Positions 55,947 through 64,000 of a DNA stretch of 64,000 nucleotides are shown here, in pieces (the first letter of the stretch is position 1; each line of letters starts with the position of its first letter). Both the position numbers and the translations under genes were made by a program. Source of the stretch: JAFEBO01 sp044221315 (GTDB lineage Bacteria; Planctomycetota; Phycisphaerae; Phycisphaerales; UBA1924); the NCBI GenBank assembly GCA_044221315.1, contig JBGAPK010000015.1, positions 25,834-89,833 on the forward strand, read 5' to 3'. The notes under the pieces were generated by a model, which saw only the letters and a list, made by a program, of their open reading frames with translations, was not told where the DNA came from and made no database searches.

Positions 55947-57215
55947 ATGACATTCGACGCTGGTCCAACGCGGGACAGATCGCTTCGGTTCCAGGCCGAG
56001 ACACTGGCCGGCGGGGTACACCGTTCCCTCGCGTTTGAGCGAGCGCTTGTGCGGCGGCTGCTGCGCGCGGCGAACGATCCGCCGGTGGGCGTGAGGCTGT
56101 GGGATGGGGAGCAGATAGGGTCGGCAGCTCCCGGGCGGGAGATCGGCCGGCTCGCGCTGCGCGATCGTGGAAGTCTGTATCGCCTGCTCGTCAATCCCGA
56201 GATGGAGTTTGGCGACCTCTATGGGGCGGGGCGCCTGGAAATCGAGGGCGATCTGGTCGCCGTGCTCGAGGCGCTCTACCGACATCAGTCGCGCGGGAAG
56301 GGCTTTGCAGAATATGTGCCGCGGCGGATGGAACGCATGGCACGCGGGTCGCTGTCGAGCGCACGGCGGAACATCCACCACCACTACGACATCGGCAACG
56401 CGTTCTACCAGCTTTGGCTGGACGAGCGGATGTTGTATACGTGCGCGTATTTCGCGAATGATTCGATGTCCCTTGAGGCGGCGCAGGTGGCGAAGATGGA
56501 TCATGTCTGCCGCAAGCTGCGGCTGAAGCCGGGAGAGTCGGTCGTGGAAGCGGGGTGCGGGTGGGGCTCGCTTTCGCTGCACATGGCGCAGAAGTACGGG
56601 GTCAAAGTGCGGGCGTTCAATATTTCGCATGAACAGATTGCCTTTGCGCGGCAGCGGGCCAAGGAGGCCGGGTTTGGAGACCGGGTGGAGTTTGTGGAGG
56701 ACGACTACCGCACGATCAGGGGTCGGTACGACGCCTTTGTTTCGGTGGGGATGCTGGAGCATGTGGGGCCGGCGAACTACAGGGACCTGGGCAAATTGAT
56801 CGATCGCAGCCTGACGGCGGAGGGCCGCGGGCTGATCCACACGATCGGGCGGCATCGGCCGATGCGGATCACGCCGTGGATCGGGACGCGGATTTTTCCC
56901 GGGGCACGGCCTCCGGCGATCAGTGAGATTTGCGAGATCTTCGAGCCGTGGTCGTTCGCGGTCCTGGATGTCGAAAACCTGCGGCTGCACTATGCGGAGA
57001 CGCTTCGGCACTGGCTGAACAGGTTTGAGGCGCGATCCGACGAAGTCCGAACGATGTTTGACGAGGAGTTCGTGCGCGTGTGGCGGCTGTACCTGGCCGG
57101 GTCGCTCGCGGCGTTTACGACGGGGTGGATGCAGCTCTACCAGGTTCTGTTCAATCGCGTGACGAACAACGACGTGCCCATGACGCGCGAGGCGCTCTAC
57201 CGGGGCGGGGCGTGA
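55947..57215 (+). CDS. Cyclopropane-fatty-acyl-phospholipid synthase-like methyltransferase
   Basis: A 422-residue cytoplasmic or membrane-associated enzyme that transfers a methyl(ene) group from SAM onto unsaturated acyl chains of phospholipids. It has the two-part CFA layout: an N-domain (about 1-130, FGDLYGAGRLEIEGDLVAVLEAL) and a methyltransferase domain with HHYDIGNAFYQLWLDERMLY, SAM motif VVEAGCGWGSLSLHMA, FNISHEQIAFA and VSVGMLEHVG, all hallmark blocks of Cfa. The length is a little above E. coli Cfa (382). The stop overlaps a GTG of the next gene, a flavoprotein reductase, so the product may be a reduced, methyl-branched chain rather than a cyclopropane; this is inference from linkage. 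Confidence 0.92.
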   Translation: MTFDAGPTRDRSLRFQAETLAGGVHRSLAFERALVRRLLRAANDPPVGVRLWDGEQIGSAAPGREIGRLALRDRGSLYRLLVNPEMEFGDLYGAGRLEIEGDLVAVLEALYRHQSRGKGFAEYVPRRMERMARGSLSSARRNIHHHYDIGNAFYQLWLDERMLYTCAYFANDSMSLEAAQVAKMDHVCRKLRLKPGESVVEAGCGWGSLSLHMAQKYGVKVRAFNISHEQIAFARQRAKEAGFGDRVEFVEDDYRTIRGRYDAFVSVGMLEHVGPANYRDLGKLIDRSLTAEGRGLIHTIGRHRPMRITPWIGTRIFPGARPPAISEICEIFEPWSFAVLDVENLRLHYAETLRHWLNRFEARSDEVRTMFDEEFVRVWRLYLAGSLAAFTTGWMQLYQVLFNRVTNNDVPMTREALYRGGA

Positions 57216-57232
57216 CTCGGGAGGAGGAGCGC

Positions 57233-58336
57233 GTGGAACGGTGCGACGTGCTCATTGTCGGGGGAGGTCCGGCGGGGTCAACGTGCGCGCGTGAGCTTGC
57301 TCGTGCGGGGCAGGACGTTCTTGTGATGGACAAGGCTGTGTTTCCTCGGGACAAGACGTGCGCGGGGTGGGTGACGCCGCAGGTGATCCGGCGGCTCGGG
57401 CTCGATATCGCGGATTACTCGTCAACGCGGGTCTTTCAGCCGATCCGATCGTTCCGCACGGGGATGATGGGCGGACGGATGGTGGAAACGCAGTATGACG
57501 AACCGGTGAGTTACGGAATCCGCCGGTGCGAGTTTGATCACTATCTGCTGGATCGCTGCGGGGCACGGGTTTGGACGGGAGAGAAGGCGGAGCGGTTTGA
57601 GCGAACGGATGGCGGGTGGATGATCAACGGATCGATCTCAACGCGGCTGCTGATCGGGGCGGGCGGTCACTTTTGCCCGGTGGCGCGCATGATGATGCCG
57701 CCGGGGGAAAAGGAAGAAGTGGTTGCGGCGCAGGAGATTGAGTTTGAGATGACAGACGAAATGGCCGAGGCCTGCGGCGTCTCGGCGGAGCAGCCGGAGT
57801 TGGTGTTCTGCCGCGACTTGGCCGGATATGCGTGGTGTTTTCGGAAGGGTCGGTATCTGAACGTGGGGATGGGGAGGGAGGGAGAACGGGCGCTACCGCG
57901 AAAGATCGCGGAATTCTGCGAACGGATGAAGAAGGATGGGAAGATCCCGCGTGACGCGCCGGCATCCTTTCACGGGCACGCGTACCTGCTGCGCGGCCGC
58001 TCGCGCCGGCGGGCGGTGGATCACGGGGTGATGCTGATCGGCGACGCGGCGGGGCTGGCGTATGCGGAGAGCGGCGAGGGGATCGGACCGGCGGTGGAAT
58101 CGGGGATCATGGCCGCCGAAGTTGCGTTGAAGGCGGCCGGGGACTACCGCCGCGAGGTGCTGGAGGCGTATACGCGGCGGTTGTCGGCCCGCTTCGGGCG
58201 CGCTGGGTCGAGTGCCGCGTCGAGCGGTTGGGTCCGGCTGTTGAAGGAATGGCTCGCGGCAAGGCTGCTGGAGAACGGGTGGTTTGCACGAAGGGTGCTG
58301 CTCGAACGGTGGTTCCTGCGCATGGGCGCGGAGTAG
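57233..58336 (+). CDS. FAD-dependent oxidoreductase of the geranylgeranyl-reductase type
   Basis: A 367-residue flavoprotein. The dinucleotide-binding motif DVLIVGGGPAGSTCARELA sits at the very start, followed by DKTCAGWVTP, the RCEFDHYLLD region and the second FAD contact IGDAAGLAYAESGEGIGPAV. This combination is typical of geranylgeranyl reductase and related double-bond reductases acting on isoprenoid or acyl chains. I start at GTG 57233 because GGAGGAGGAG lies five bases before it; GTG 57212, overlapping the upstream stop as GTGA, is the alternative. It is co-directional and almost contiguous with the Cfa-like gene, pointing to joint work on membrane lipids. Confidence 0.88.
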   Translation: MERCDVLIVGGGPAGSTCARELARAGQDVLVMDKAVFPRDKTCAGWVTPQVIRRLGLDIADYSSTRVFQPIRSFRTGMMGGRMVETQYDEPVSYGIRRCEFDHYLLDRCGARVWTGEKAERFERTDGGWMINGSISTRLLIGAGGHFCPVARMMMPPGEKEEVVAAQEIEFEMTDEMAEACGVSAEQPELVFCRDLAGYAWCFRKGRYLNVGMGREGERALPRKIAEFCERMKKDGKIPRDAPASFHGHAYLLRGRSRRRAVDHGVMLIGDAAGLAYAESGEGIGPAVESGIMAAEVALKAAGDYRREVLEAYTRRLSARFGRAGSSAASSGWVRLLKEWLAARLLENGWFARRVLLERWFLRMGAE

Positions 58337-58380
58337 CCGAATCGCGATGCCGCGCCACGACTAAAATTGGCGGCACCCTC

Positions 58381-58468
58381 GGAGGGGTGGCTGAGCGGTT
58401 GAAAGCAGCAGACTTGAAATCTGCCATGGGGCTTGTCTCCATCAGGAGTTCGAATCTCCTCCCCTCCG
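58381..58468 (+). tRNA. tRNA-Ser (anticodon UGA)
   Basis: An 88-base class II tRNA. The acceptor GGAGGGG pairs with CCCCTCC and the discriminator is G. The D-arm is TGGCTGAGCGGTTGAAAGCA. The anticodon stem GCAGA/TCTGC has loop CTTGAAA, giving anticodon TGA. A long variable arm typical of serine tRNAs is followed by the T-arm AGGAG-TTCGAAT-CTCCT. CCA is not encoded. It lies 44 bases after the flavoprotein gene. Confidence 0.97.
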
Positions 58469-58555
58469 CTTTTGCCCGGTCTGACGCAACCGCCGCCGCT
58501 ATTGACGTGCGGCCGGACTATCTGGGAACCGGTTCGAAAGGGTCATTCTCGCGCC

Positions 58556-59686
58556 ATGCTGGTTTCAGCCTTCTTCATCGCGTCTGCCGTGCACTTTTCG
58601 ATGCTTGCCGCCCACCTTGCTCCTGATACTCCGGAGGCTTTGCCGCGAGGACACGACGACACGTCCGCTCGGATCGTTCCGCTGCGGATCGCGGTGATCG
58701 GGCTGGTGCACGGGCATGTGGAAGGGCTGCTCTGGCGGGCCAAGCAGGGAGAGGACATCAAGATCGTGGGAATTTACGAGCCGAACCGGGCGCTCTTCGA
58801 TCGGTTGGCGGCGAAGTACGGCCTGGATCCTTCGCTCTATTTCAACGATCTTGGCGCGATGCTCGATGCATCCAAGCCCGAGGCTGCGAGCGTAATGACG
58901 TCGATCCACGATCACCTTGCCGCGGTCGAGGCTTGCGCACCACGCGGCGTGCACACGCTGCTGGAGAAACCGCTGGCGTATTCGAACGACGACGCCCGCC
59001 GGATGAGCGAATTGGTCGCGAAATACCAGGTGCTCGTGCTCACGAATTACGAAACGAGTTGGTATGCCTCGGTCCGCGAGGCGAAGCGGTTGATCGATGC
59101 CGGCATGTCACCGGTGCGCCACATGTACTTCCGGCACGGGCACAAGGGACCGAAGGAGATCGGCTGCTCGCCGGAGTTTCTGCAGTGGCTGACGGACCCG
59201 GCGCAGAACGGGGGCGGCGCGATCATTGATTTCGGCTGCTATGGAGCGGTGCTGGCGACGTGGCTGATGGACGGTCAGCGGCCAATACGGGTGACAGCGA
59301 CGGCCTCGACGCTCAAGCCGCTCGTCTACCCGCGCGTGGATGACGATGCGACCATCGTGCTCTCCTACCCGGGCGCGACGGCGGTAATCGGCGCCTCGTG
59401 GGCGTGGACCAACGACAACAAGGAGATGGATGTTTCGACCGAGAAGGGCTCGATCTACGCCGGGAAATGGGACGACCTTTCGGTGCGGGATGCGGACCAG
59501 CCGGCGCGGAAGATCACTCCGGCACCCAAGGCCGCGGCACTCGAGAACGAGTGGGTGTACTTCCGCAAGGTCGTTCGGGGCGAGACTCCGGTGGACGGGC
59601 TCTCAAGCCTCGAGACAAACCTGATCGTCGTCGAAATCCTCGACGCGGCGCGAGCCCAGACCCGCACGCCAACTCCGACTCCGTAG
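58556..59686 (+). CDS. Gfo/Idh/MocA-type NAD(P)-dependent oxidoreductase, probably exported
   Basis: A 376-residue protein. The first 25 residues (MLVSAFFIASAVHFSMLAA) look like a signal peptide, unusual but known for planctomycete members of this family. The Rossmann part starts with LRIAVIGLVHGHVEG, a variant of the glycine motif. EKPLAYSNDDAR carries the lysine of the family's EKP motif, followed by TNYETSWYAS and the C-terminal beta-sheet domain (GGAIIDFGCYGAVLATWL with the usual D and H/G positions). The likely substrate is a sugar or inositol derivative. It ends in a PTPTP stretch. ATG 58556 is chosen because the upstream frame runs into the tRNA. Confidence 0.87.
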   Translation: MLVSAFFIASAVHFSMLAAHLAPDTPEALPRGHDDTSARIVPLRIAVIGLVHGHVEGLLWRAKQGEDIKIVGIYEPNRALFDRLAAKYGLDPSLYFNDLGAMLDASKPEAASVMTSIHDHLAAVEACAPRGVHTLLEKPLAYSNDDARRMSELVAKYQVLVLTNYETSWYASVREAKRLIDAGMSPVRHMYFRHGHKGPKEIGCSPEFLQWLTDPAQNGGGAIIDFGCYGAVLATWLMDGQRPIRVTATASTLKPLVYPRVDDDATIVLSYPGATAVIGASWAWTNDNKEMDVSTEKGSIYAGKWDDLSVRDADQPARKITPAPKAAALENEWVYFRKVVRGETPVDGLSSLETNLIVVEILDAARAQTRTPTPTP

Positions 59687-59984
59687 ATCGCGCATTCACC
59701 GGATGCCACACACGGCAGTGAGTCTCTTGGGAAGCGCGGCGAGACTCCGACGACGCGAAAACTGTCGCATGCGCGACCGGCTGCGTGCTTTTCGGTTGTG
59801 TTTGCATTTTGATTGTTTTTTGATCTTGTTTTAATAGGAATTCTTAGTCGTCATGGCATCGATACTTGGCGTCTGACCAAGATTCGGACGGGATATTTGC
59901 GTCTAGGTCTTGAACCTGGGCCGAATGAACGATATATATATCTAGATCTCTGTATATCTCTCATTCAGATCTGGGAGGTTCGAA
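59687..59984 (+). promoter_or_regulatory. AT-rich promoter region of the nos operon
   Basis: The 300 bases before the cytochrome gene contain no gene and are far richer in A+T than the rest of the window, especially 59815-59975. A consensus-like promoter is visible: TTGAAC (59910-59915), 17 bases, TATATA (59933-59938). The -10 box lies inside a perfect palindrome GATATATATATC (59931-59942), with a related GTATATCTC 11 bases further on, a plausible operator. The ribosome site GGGAGG precedes the ATG by six bases. No clear FNR/NNR box (TTGAT....ATCAA) was found. Confidence 0.65.
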
Positions 59985-60932
59985 ATGACGATTCTGAGCG
60001 GCAAGCCGGGGATGGCGAGGCGAGAGGCGAATGTCGGCTCGGACTGGACTCCCGAGAGTGGAAATGGGTTTGCGGGCGTGGCGTGGTCTTTGCTCGCGGC
60101 GGCCGCGCTCCTGCTGCCATTCGGGCTGGTGGGCGGGTGGATGAGCTACGACACCTGGAGGCAGCAGGAAAACGCGCGTCTCGCGACGATCGAGGCGAAC
60201 ACGATGTGGCAGCGGATGGTTGAGCGGCCATCGCTCGGCGTGGTTCCGGCGCAGGCCGCGACGCACGGGCGCGAGATCTTCATGACGGTGTGCATCACGT
60301 GCCACGGCCGTGACGGAACGGGCGTCGTGGGTCTGGGTAAGAACCTGGCGCAGAGCAACTTTGTCGCCGCGCAATCGGACGAGGAGTTCTACAAGTTCAT
60401 CGTCACCGGCCGACCGGAAGCCAGGCCGGTCCCGATGCCGCCTCGTGCGGGCAGACCGGACTTGACGGACGAGGACCTGCGGGATGTGGTGGCGTACGTG
60501 CGCGGACTGCAGGATCCGCGCCGGATGCCGGCGCTTGCGGAGTACGTGGCTGCTCCGATCGTCGTGACCGAGGCGGATAAGGCCAAGGCTCTCGATGCGG
60601 CAGGCGGGAACGCGGAACTGGCCGAGTACATCGCGTCGGGCACGAAGATCTTCAACTCGGTCTGCATCGCGTGCCACGGCGCCGGCGGGGTCGGGATCCC
60701 GGGCAACGGCAAGAAGCTGGCGGGGAACGAATTCATCCAGAGCCAGAACGACGACGGGCTGCTGGCGTTTGTAAAGAAGGGGCGTGATCCCGGCGACCCC
60801 AAGAACACGACGGGCATCGCGATGCCGCCTCGTGGCGGCAATCCGGCGCTCTCGGACGACGACCTGCTGGACGTGATCTCGTATCTGCGGACGCTGCAGG
60901 GGACCAAGCCCGTGGCGAGCGCGGGCAAGTAA
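59985..60932 (+). CDS. Membrane-anchored dihaem cytochrome c of the nos cluster
   Basis: A 315-residue electron carrier on the outer face of the membrane. One N-terminal membrane anchor (about 30-50, WSLLAAAALLLPFGLVGGW) is followed by two class I cytochrome c domains. Each has a haem site (CITCHGRDGTG at about 104 and CIACHGAGGVG at about 227) and a distal methionine in VPMPPRAGRPDLTDEDL and IAMPPRGGNPALSDDDL. The second domain is a duplicate of the first. Clade II nos clusters carry such cytochromes (NosC types) as electron donors to NosZ; its place directly before nosZ supports that. GGGAGG gives the start. Confidence 0.92.
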   Translation: MTILSGKPGMARREANVGSDWTPESGNGFAGVAWSLLAAAALLLPFGLVGGWMSYDTWRQQENARLATIEANTMWQRMVERPSLGVVPAQAATHGREIFMTVCITCHGRDGTGVVGLGKNLAQSNFVAAQSDEEFYKFIVTGRPEARPVPMPPRAGRPDLTDEDLRDVVAYVRGLQDPRRMPALAEYVAAPIVVTEADKAKALDAAGGNAELAEYIASGTKIFNSVCIACHGAGGVGIPGNGKKLAGNEFIQSQNDDGLLAFVKKGRDPGDPKNTTGIAMPPRGGNPALSDDDLLDVISYLRTLQGTKPVASAGK

Positions 60933-61001
60933 GGCTCACATCACGGCGTGGGCAGATCGCGAACGAGCGGTCCACGCCGGAACAACCGGGAGAATCGGAC
61001 C

Positions 61002-63083
61002 ATGATGCATCAAAGACGGAAACTCGGAAGGGTTGTACTGACGCTGGCGATGGCTGGAGTGGTGGCGGGCTGGCTGGCACCGTCGGCGCTCGCGCAGCAG
61101 GAGACGAGGCGTCGCCGGGCCGGGTCGCAGGACAACAAGCCCGTGGAACTGGCGCCGGATCAGGTGGCCCAGATCACGAAGCTGGCGAACGAGCGGAAAC
61201 TGAACTTTGACGATCTGGTGGCCGCGGCGAAGACGTACACCCCCAGCGGGCGCCACGACGACTATGTGCTCTTCTCGTCGGGCGGGCAGAGCGGTCAGGT
61301 GTTCGCGATCGGGGTGCCGAGCATGCGTCTGCTCCGGTCGATCTCGGTGTTCACGCCGGAATCGTGGCAGGGGTACGGCTTTGGCGGGGCGGACGATCCG
61401 GTGCGGAAGGAACTCGAGATCAACGACAAGCCGGTGCTCTGGGGCGACACGCACCACCCGGCGTTGTCCGAGACCAAGGGCGACTACGACGGGGAGTTCC
61501 TGTTCATCGGCGACAAGGCGAATGCGCGCCTGGGCGTGATCGACCTGCACGACTGGACGACCAAACAGATTGTGAAGAACCCGCTGACGGTGAGCGACCA
61601 CGGCGCCGCCTTTGTCACTCCCAACACGGACTACGTGATCGAGGGAGGCCAGTACGCGACCGTGCTCGGCTACGGCTACGCGCCGCCGGAAGAGTACCAG
61701 AAGTCGTACCGCGGCATGGTCACGATGTGGAAGTTCGACCGGGCCAAGGGCCGGATCGACGTTTCGAACTCTTTCGCGCTCGAACTGCCTCCATACTGGC
61801 AGGACCTGGCCGACGCGGGCAAGCTCGCGAGCGACGGCTGGTTCTTTGTGAATTCATTCAACACCGAGATGGCGACGGGCGGCATCGAGAAGGGAAACCC
61901 GCCCTTCGAGGCCGGCGCCAGCAAGCGGGACATGGACTACCTGCACATCGTGGACTGGAAGAAGGCCGAGGCGGCGTTCAAGGGCGGCAAGGCGAAGAAG
62001 ATCAACGGATTCGCGGTGATCATGCTCGATACGAGCATCGCGGATGGAATCCTCTACTTCGCGCCGGAGCCCAAGAGCCCGCACGGGGTGGACGTGACGC
62101 CCAACGGGCAGTACATGGTCGTCGCCGGCAAGCTCGATCCGCACGTGACGGTGTACTCCATTGAAAAAGTGAAGAAGGCGATCGCGGACAGGAAGTTCAG
62201 CGGCAAGGACGACTACGGCGTGCCGATTCTGGATTTCGACGCGGTGAAGGAAGCCCAGGTCGAGCTGGGCCTGGGGCCGCTGCACACGCAATTCGATGAC
62301 AAGGGGTACGCGTACACGTCTCTCTTCCTGGATTCGGCGGTGGCTCGGTGGAGTCTGGGTGGCGAGTACTCATCGCTGCACCAGGAGCAGCCGTGGAAGC
62401 TGGTCACCAAGACGCCGGTGCAGTACAACATCGGACACCTGTGTGCCGCGGAAGGCGACACGGTCTCGCCGGACGGAAAGTACCTGATCGCTATGAACAA
62501 GTGGTCGGTAGATCGGTTCCTTTGCACCGGACCATTGCTGCCCCAGAACTTCCAGCTGGTCGACATTGGTCAGCCGGGGACCGCGATGCCGGTGACGTAC
62601 GACATGCCTGTGGGCGTGGGAGAGCCCCACTACTGCCAGATGATCAAGGCGGACAAGCTCAAGAGCTGGCTGGTGTACCCGGAGGTCGGCTGGAACGCGA
62701 GGACGCAGTCGCTGGATCCGAACGCTCCGAAGAAGGGCGACGAGGGCGTGACGCGAGACGGCAACAAGGTGCTGGTCAAGATGACGGCGCTGCGGAGCCA
62801 CTACTTCCCCGAGCACGTTGCGATCACCGAGGGTGACACGGTAACGTGGCGGATCACGGCGCTCGAAACGACGCAGGACGCGACGCACGGGTTCTGCATC
62901 GGCGGTTACAACATCAACCTCTCGCTCGAACCGGGCAAGTTCGAGGAGTTCACGTTTGTCGCGGACAAGCCGGGCACGTTCCCGTTCTACTGCACGGAGT
63001 TCTGCTCGGCGCTGCACCTTGAGATGATGGGCTACCTGCACATCAAGCCCAAGGGCACGGCCGTGTCCGACGCGCAGCGTTAG
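61002..63083 (+). CDS. nosZ: Nitrous-oxide reductase (clade II type)
   Basis: A 693-residue periplasmic copper enzyme reducing N2O to N2. The signal peptide (residues 1-31, RRKLGRVVLTLAMAGVVAGW core) looks Sec-like, although RRKL is a weak twin-arginine form; a Sec signal is typical of clade II. The seven-blade propeller holds the CuZ ligands: GDTHHPALSETKGDYDG is the first pair, with further His residues in VSDHGAAF, KSPHGVD, GPLHTQF and GEPHYC. The C-terminal cupredoxin has the CuA site: SHYFPEH and then CTEFCSALHLEM with both cysteines, His and Met. ATG 61002 follows GGGAG; ATG 61005 is next. All catalytic ligands that I can place are present. Confidence 0.96.
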   Translation: MMHQRRKLGRVVLTLAMAGVVAGWLAPSALAQQETRRRRAGSQDNKPVELAPDQVAQITKLANERKLNFDDLVAAAKTYTPSGRHDDYVLFSSGGQSGQVFAIGVPSMRLLRSISVFTPESWQGYGFGGADDPVRKELEINDKPVLWGDTHHPALSETKGDYDGEFLFIGDKANARLGVIDLHDWTTKQIVKNPLTVSDHGAAFVTPNTDYVIEGGQYATVLGYGYAPPEEYQKSYRGMVTMWKFDRAKGRIDVSNSFALELPPYWQDLADAGKLASDGWFFVNSFNTEMATGGIEKGNPPFEAGASKRDMDYLHIVDWKKAEAAFKGGKAKKINGFAVIMLDTSIADGILYFAPEPKSPHGVDVTPNGQYMVVAGKLDPHVTVYSIEKVKKAIADRKFSGKDDYGVPILDFDAVKEAQVELGLGPLHTQFDDKGYAYTSLFLDSAVARWSLGGEYSSLHQEQPWKLVTKTPVQYNIGHLCAAEGDTVSPDGKYLIAMNKWSVDRFLCTGPLLPQNFQLVDIGQPGTAMPVTYDMPVGVGEPHYCQMIKADKLKSWLVYPEVGWNARTQSLDPNAPKKGDEGVTRDGNKVLVKMTALRSHYFPEHVAITEGDTVTWRITALETTQDATHGFCIGGYNINLSLEPGKFEEFTFVADKPGTFPFYCTEFCSALHLEMMGYLHIKPKGTAVSDAQR

Positions 63084-63180
63084 ACGAATCCCCTCCCGTC
63101 CGCGCGGGGCGAAAGTCCTTCGCGGGCTTTTCGGGCCGGTGCCGCGGACACGCCGCGGCCCGGCAGATCCGGAGCAAACC

Positions 63181-63855
63181 ATGCCGAGTTTCCTTGAGCA
63201 TCTCGTGGGTCCGCGGGTGTCGGTGGAAGAACTGCGCGAGCACCGCGTTCGGTACGCGACGCCCACCTTCTTGTTCATGATCGCACGGGTGCTGCTCCTG
63301 GTCTCGATCTTTCTGCCGTACTGGAAGATGGAGCTTGAGGCGCCGCAGTACCCCAAGGGCCTGTTCCTGACGGCGTATGTGAATCACCTGGCGGGGGACG
63401 TGCGGGAAATCGACGGGCTGAACCACTACATCGGCATGCGCCCGCTGGGCGAGGCGGCGGCGTTCGAGCGCGCGACGGGAATCTGGATGATGATCGCGAT
63501 GCTGCTCCTTGTCGAAGGGGCGGCGTTTGTGCACAGCCGGTGGGCGGTGCTGCTGGCGGTTCCGGCGGTGCTCTTCCCGGTCGGGTTCCTGGTGGACATC
63601 TACTACTGGATGCGGACGTTCGGGCTCAATCTGAACCCCGATGCGCCTCTATCGGCGTCGGTCAAGCCGTTCGTGCCGACGGTGATCGGTGAGGGCGGGA
63701 TCGGCCAGTTCCGGACGTACGCCGAGATGGGGACTGGCTACTGGCTGGCGGTGGGCTGCGCGGTGCTGACGATCGTCGGGTTCGTGTTCCATCGGCGGGC
63801 GTACAAGCCGCTGGTGGACCGGATGGCGGGACGGACCGCCGGGGTCAGCGCATGA
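63181..63855 (+). CDS. nosB: NosB-like integral membrane protein of the nos cluster
   Basis: A 224-residue protein with about four membrane segments (about 35-48 FLFMIARVLLLVSIFLPYW, 103-117 IWMMIAMLLLVEGAAF, 122-140 AVLLAVPAVLFPVGFLV, 185-205 YWLAVGCAVLTIVGFVF). Between segments 1 and 2 is an outer loop with HLAGDVREIDGLNHYIGM, a stretch found in membrane proteins of clade II nos clusters. Its position between nosZ and nosD equals that of nosB in Wolinella-type operons. The molecular role of NosB is unknown. GGAG before ATG fixes the start; the stop overlaps nosD (ATGA). Confidence 0.78.
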   Translation: MPSFLEHLVGPRVSVEELREHRVRYATPTFLFMIARVLLLVSIFLPYWKMELEAPQYPKGLFLTAYVNHLAGDVREIDGLNHYIGMRPLGEAAAFERATGIWMMIAMLLLVEGAAFVHSRWAVLLAVPAVLFPVGFLVDIYYWMRTFGLNLNPDAPLSASVKPFVPTVIGEGGIGQFRTYAEMGTGYWLAVGCAVLTIVGFVFHRRAYKPLVDRMAGRTAGVSA

Positions 63856-64000
63856 AGAGGTCCGCGATCATGTTCGCACTCGGTGCGGCGCTCGGCGCCG
63901 GACACGTCTCGGGCGGAGAGATCGCGCGCCGGATCGACGCGGCGGCGCCGGGTTCGACGGTCGAGATCGGACCGGGCGTCTATCACGAGCACATCCGCAT
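63852..64000 (+). CDS. nosD: NosD, periplasmic copper-site maturation protein, N-terminal part
   Basis: The first 49 codons. A signal peptide (MKRSAIMFALGAALGAGHVSG) is followed by EIARRIDAAAPGSTVEIGPG and VYHEHIR, the entry turn of the right-handed parallel beta-helix typical of NosD. The ATG overlaps the stop of the NosB-like gene by four bases. NosD works with the NosFY ABC transporter in building the CuZ centre. The gene runs off the window. Confidence 0.88.
   Translation, partial: MKRSAIMFALGAALGAGHVSGGEIARRIDAAAPGSTVEIGPGVYHEHIR

Noticed and set aside
58433..58555. An N-terminal extension of the Gfo/Idh/MocA gene
   Set aside because: The frame is open but runs through the 3' half of tRNA-Ser, so it cannot be the real start.
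59800..59850. FNR/NNR box before the nos operon
   Set aside because: Two TTGAT half-sites occur (near 59809 and 59819) but as direct repeats, not as TTGAT....ATCAA.

Overview
The window is about 65% G+C and reads as chromosome of a planctomycete, most likely of the class Phycisphaerae. Three things point there. Many secreted proteins end in a cysteine-bracketed double EF-hand (dockerin-like) module. Six others end in a VPAPG...GLGGL...RRRR sorting tail of the PEP-CTERM type. There is also an ECF sigma factor translationally coupled to a TPR-bearing Ser/Thr kinase, a pairing typical of planctomycetes. This taxonomic call is inference from gene content, not from a marker gene.

Layout, left to right. 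The left edge carries the start of a formamidopyrimidine-DNA glycosylase (fpg, minus strand), a lipoprotein and an M24 peptidase. From 3.0 to 17.8 kb lies a secretome block: two tandem paralogues with EF-hand tails, a deoxyhypusine-synthase-like enzyme, a decayed sigma/kinase module, two more related EF-hand proteins, an Ig-domain EF-hand protein, and then five tandem copies of one PEP-CTERM-type family plus a sixth unrelated one. From 18 to 26.6 kb are a zinc-ribbon membrane protein, a methyltransferase, a flotillin-like SPFH protein, an FKBP isomerase, a Nudix hydrolase and another EF-hand protein. An accessory patch at 26.6-29.1 kb holds an IS110-family element with structured non-coding flanks and a lower-GC HEPN/AbiU2-like gene.

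The intact sigma/kinase pair (29.2-32.6 kb) is followed by two giant glycine-rich EF-hand paralogues, a deletion scar made of two gene fragments, and a C-type-lectin-like protein. From 40 to 59.7 kb the content is mostly housekeeping: serine dehydratase, a DUF2798 protein, an LCAT-like lipoprotein, ThiL, TsaE with an added YacG-like tail, an ExbB-ExbD-ExbD proton-channel set, a divergent Fur-family regulator, a polytopic membrane protein with an LPG-synthase-TM/flippase-like partner, NAD synthetase, a frameshifted EF-hand protein, an alpha/beta hydrolase, a cyclopropane-synthase-like methyltransferase coupled to a flavoprotein reductase, tRNA-Ser(UGA) and a Gfo/Idh/MocA oxidoreductase. The right end starts a nos operon for nitrous oxide respiration: dihaem cytochrome c, nosZ, a NosB-like membrane protein and the start of nosD, behind an AT-rich promoter.

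The most notable observations are these: short dispersed repeat families, one copy of which sits in frame inside a membrane-protein gene and another of which supplies a protein C-terminus; the remnant sigma/kinase module made by an internal deletion; TsaE with a zinc-ligand-less YacG-like extension; the repeated use of one cysteine-EF-hand tail on ten unrelated secreted proteins; and candidate bridge RNAs flanking the IS110 transposase.
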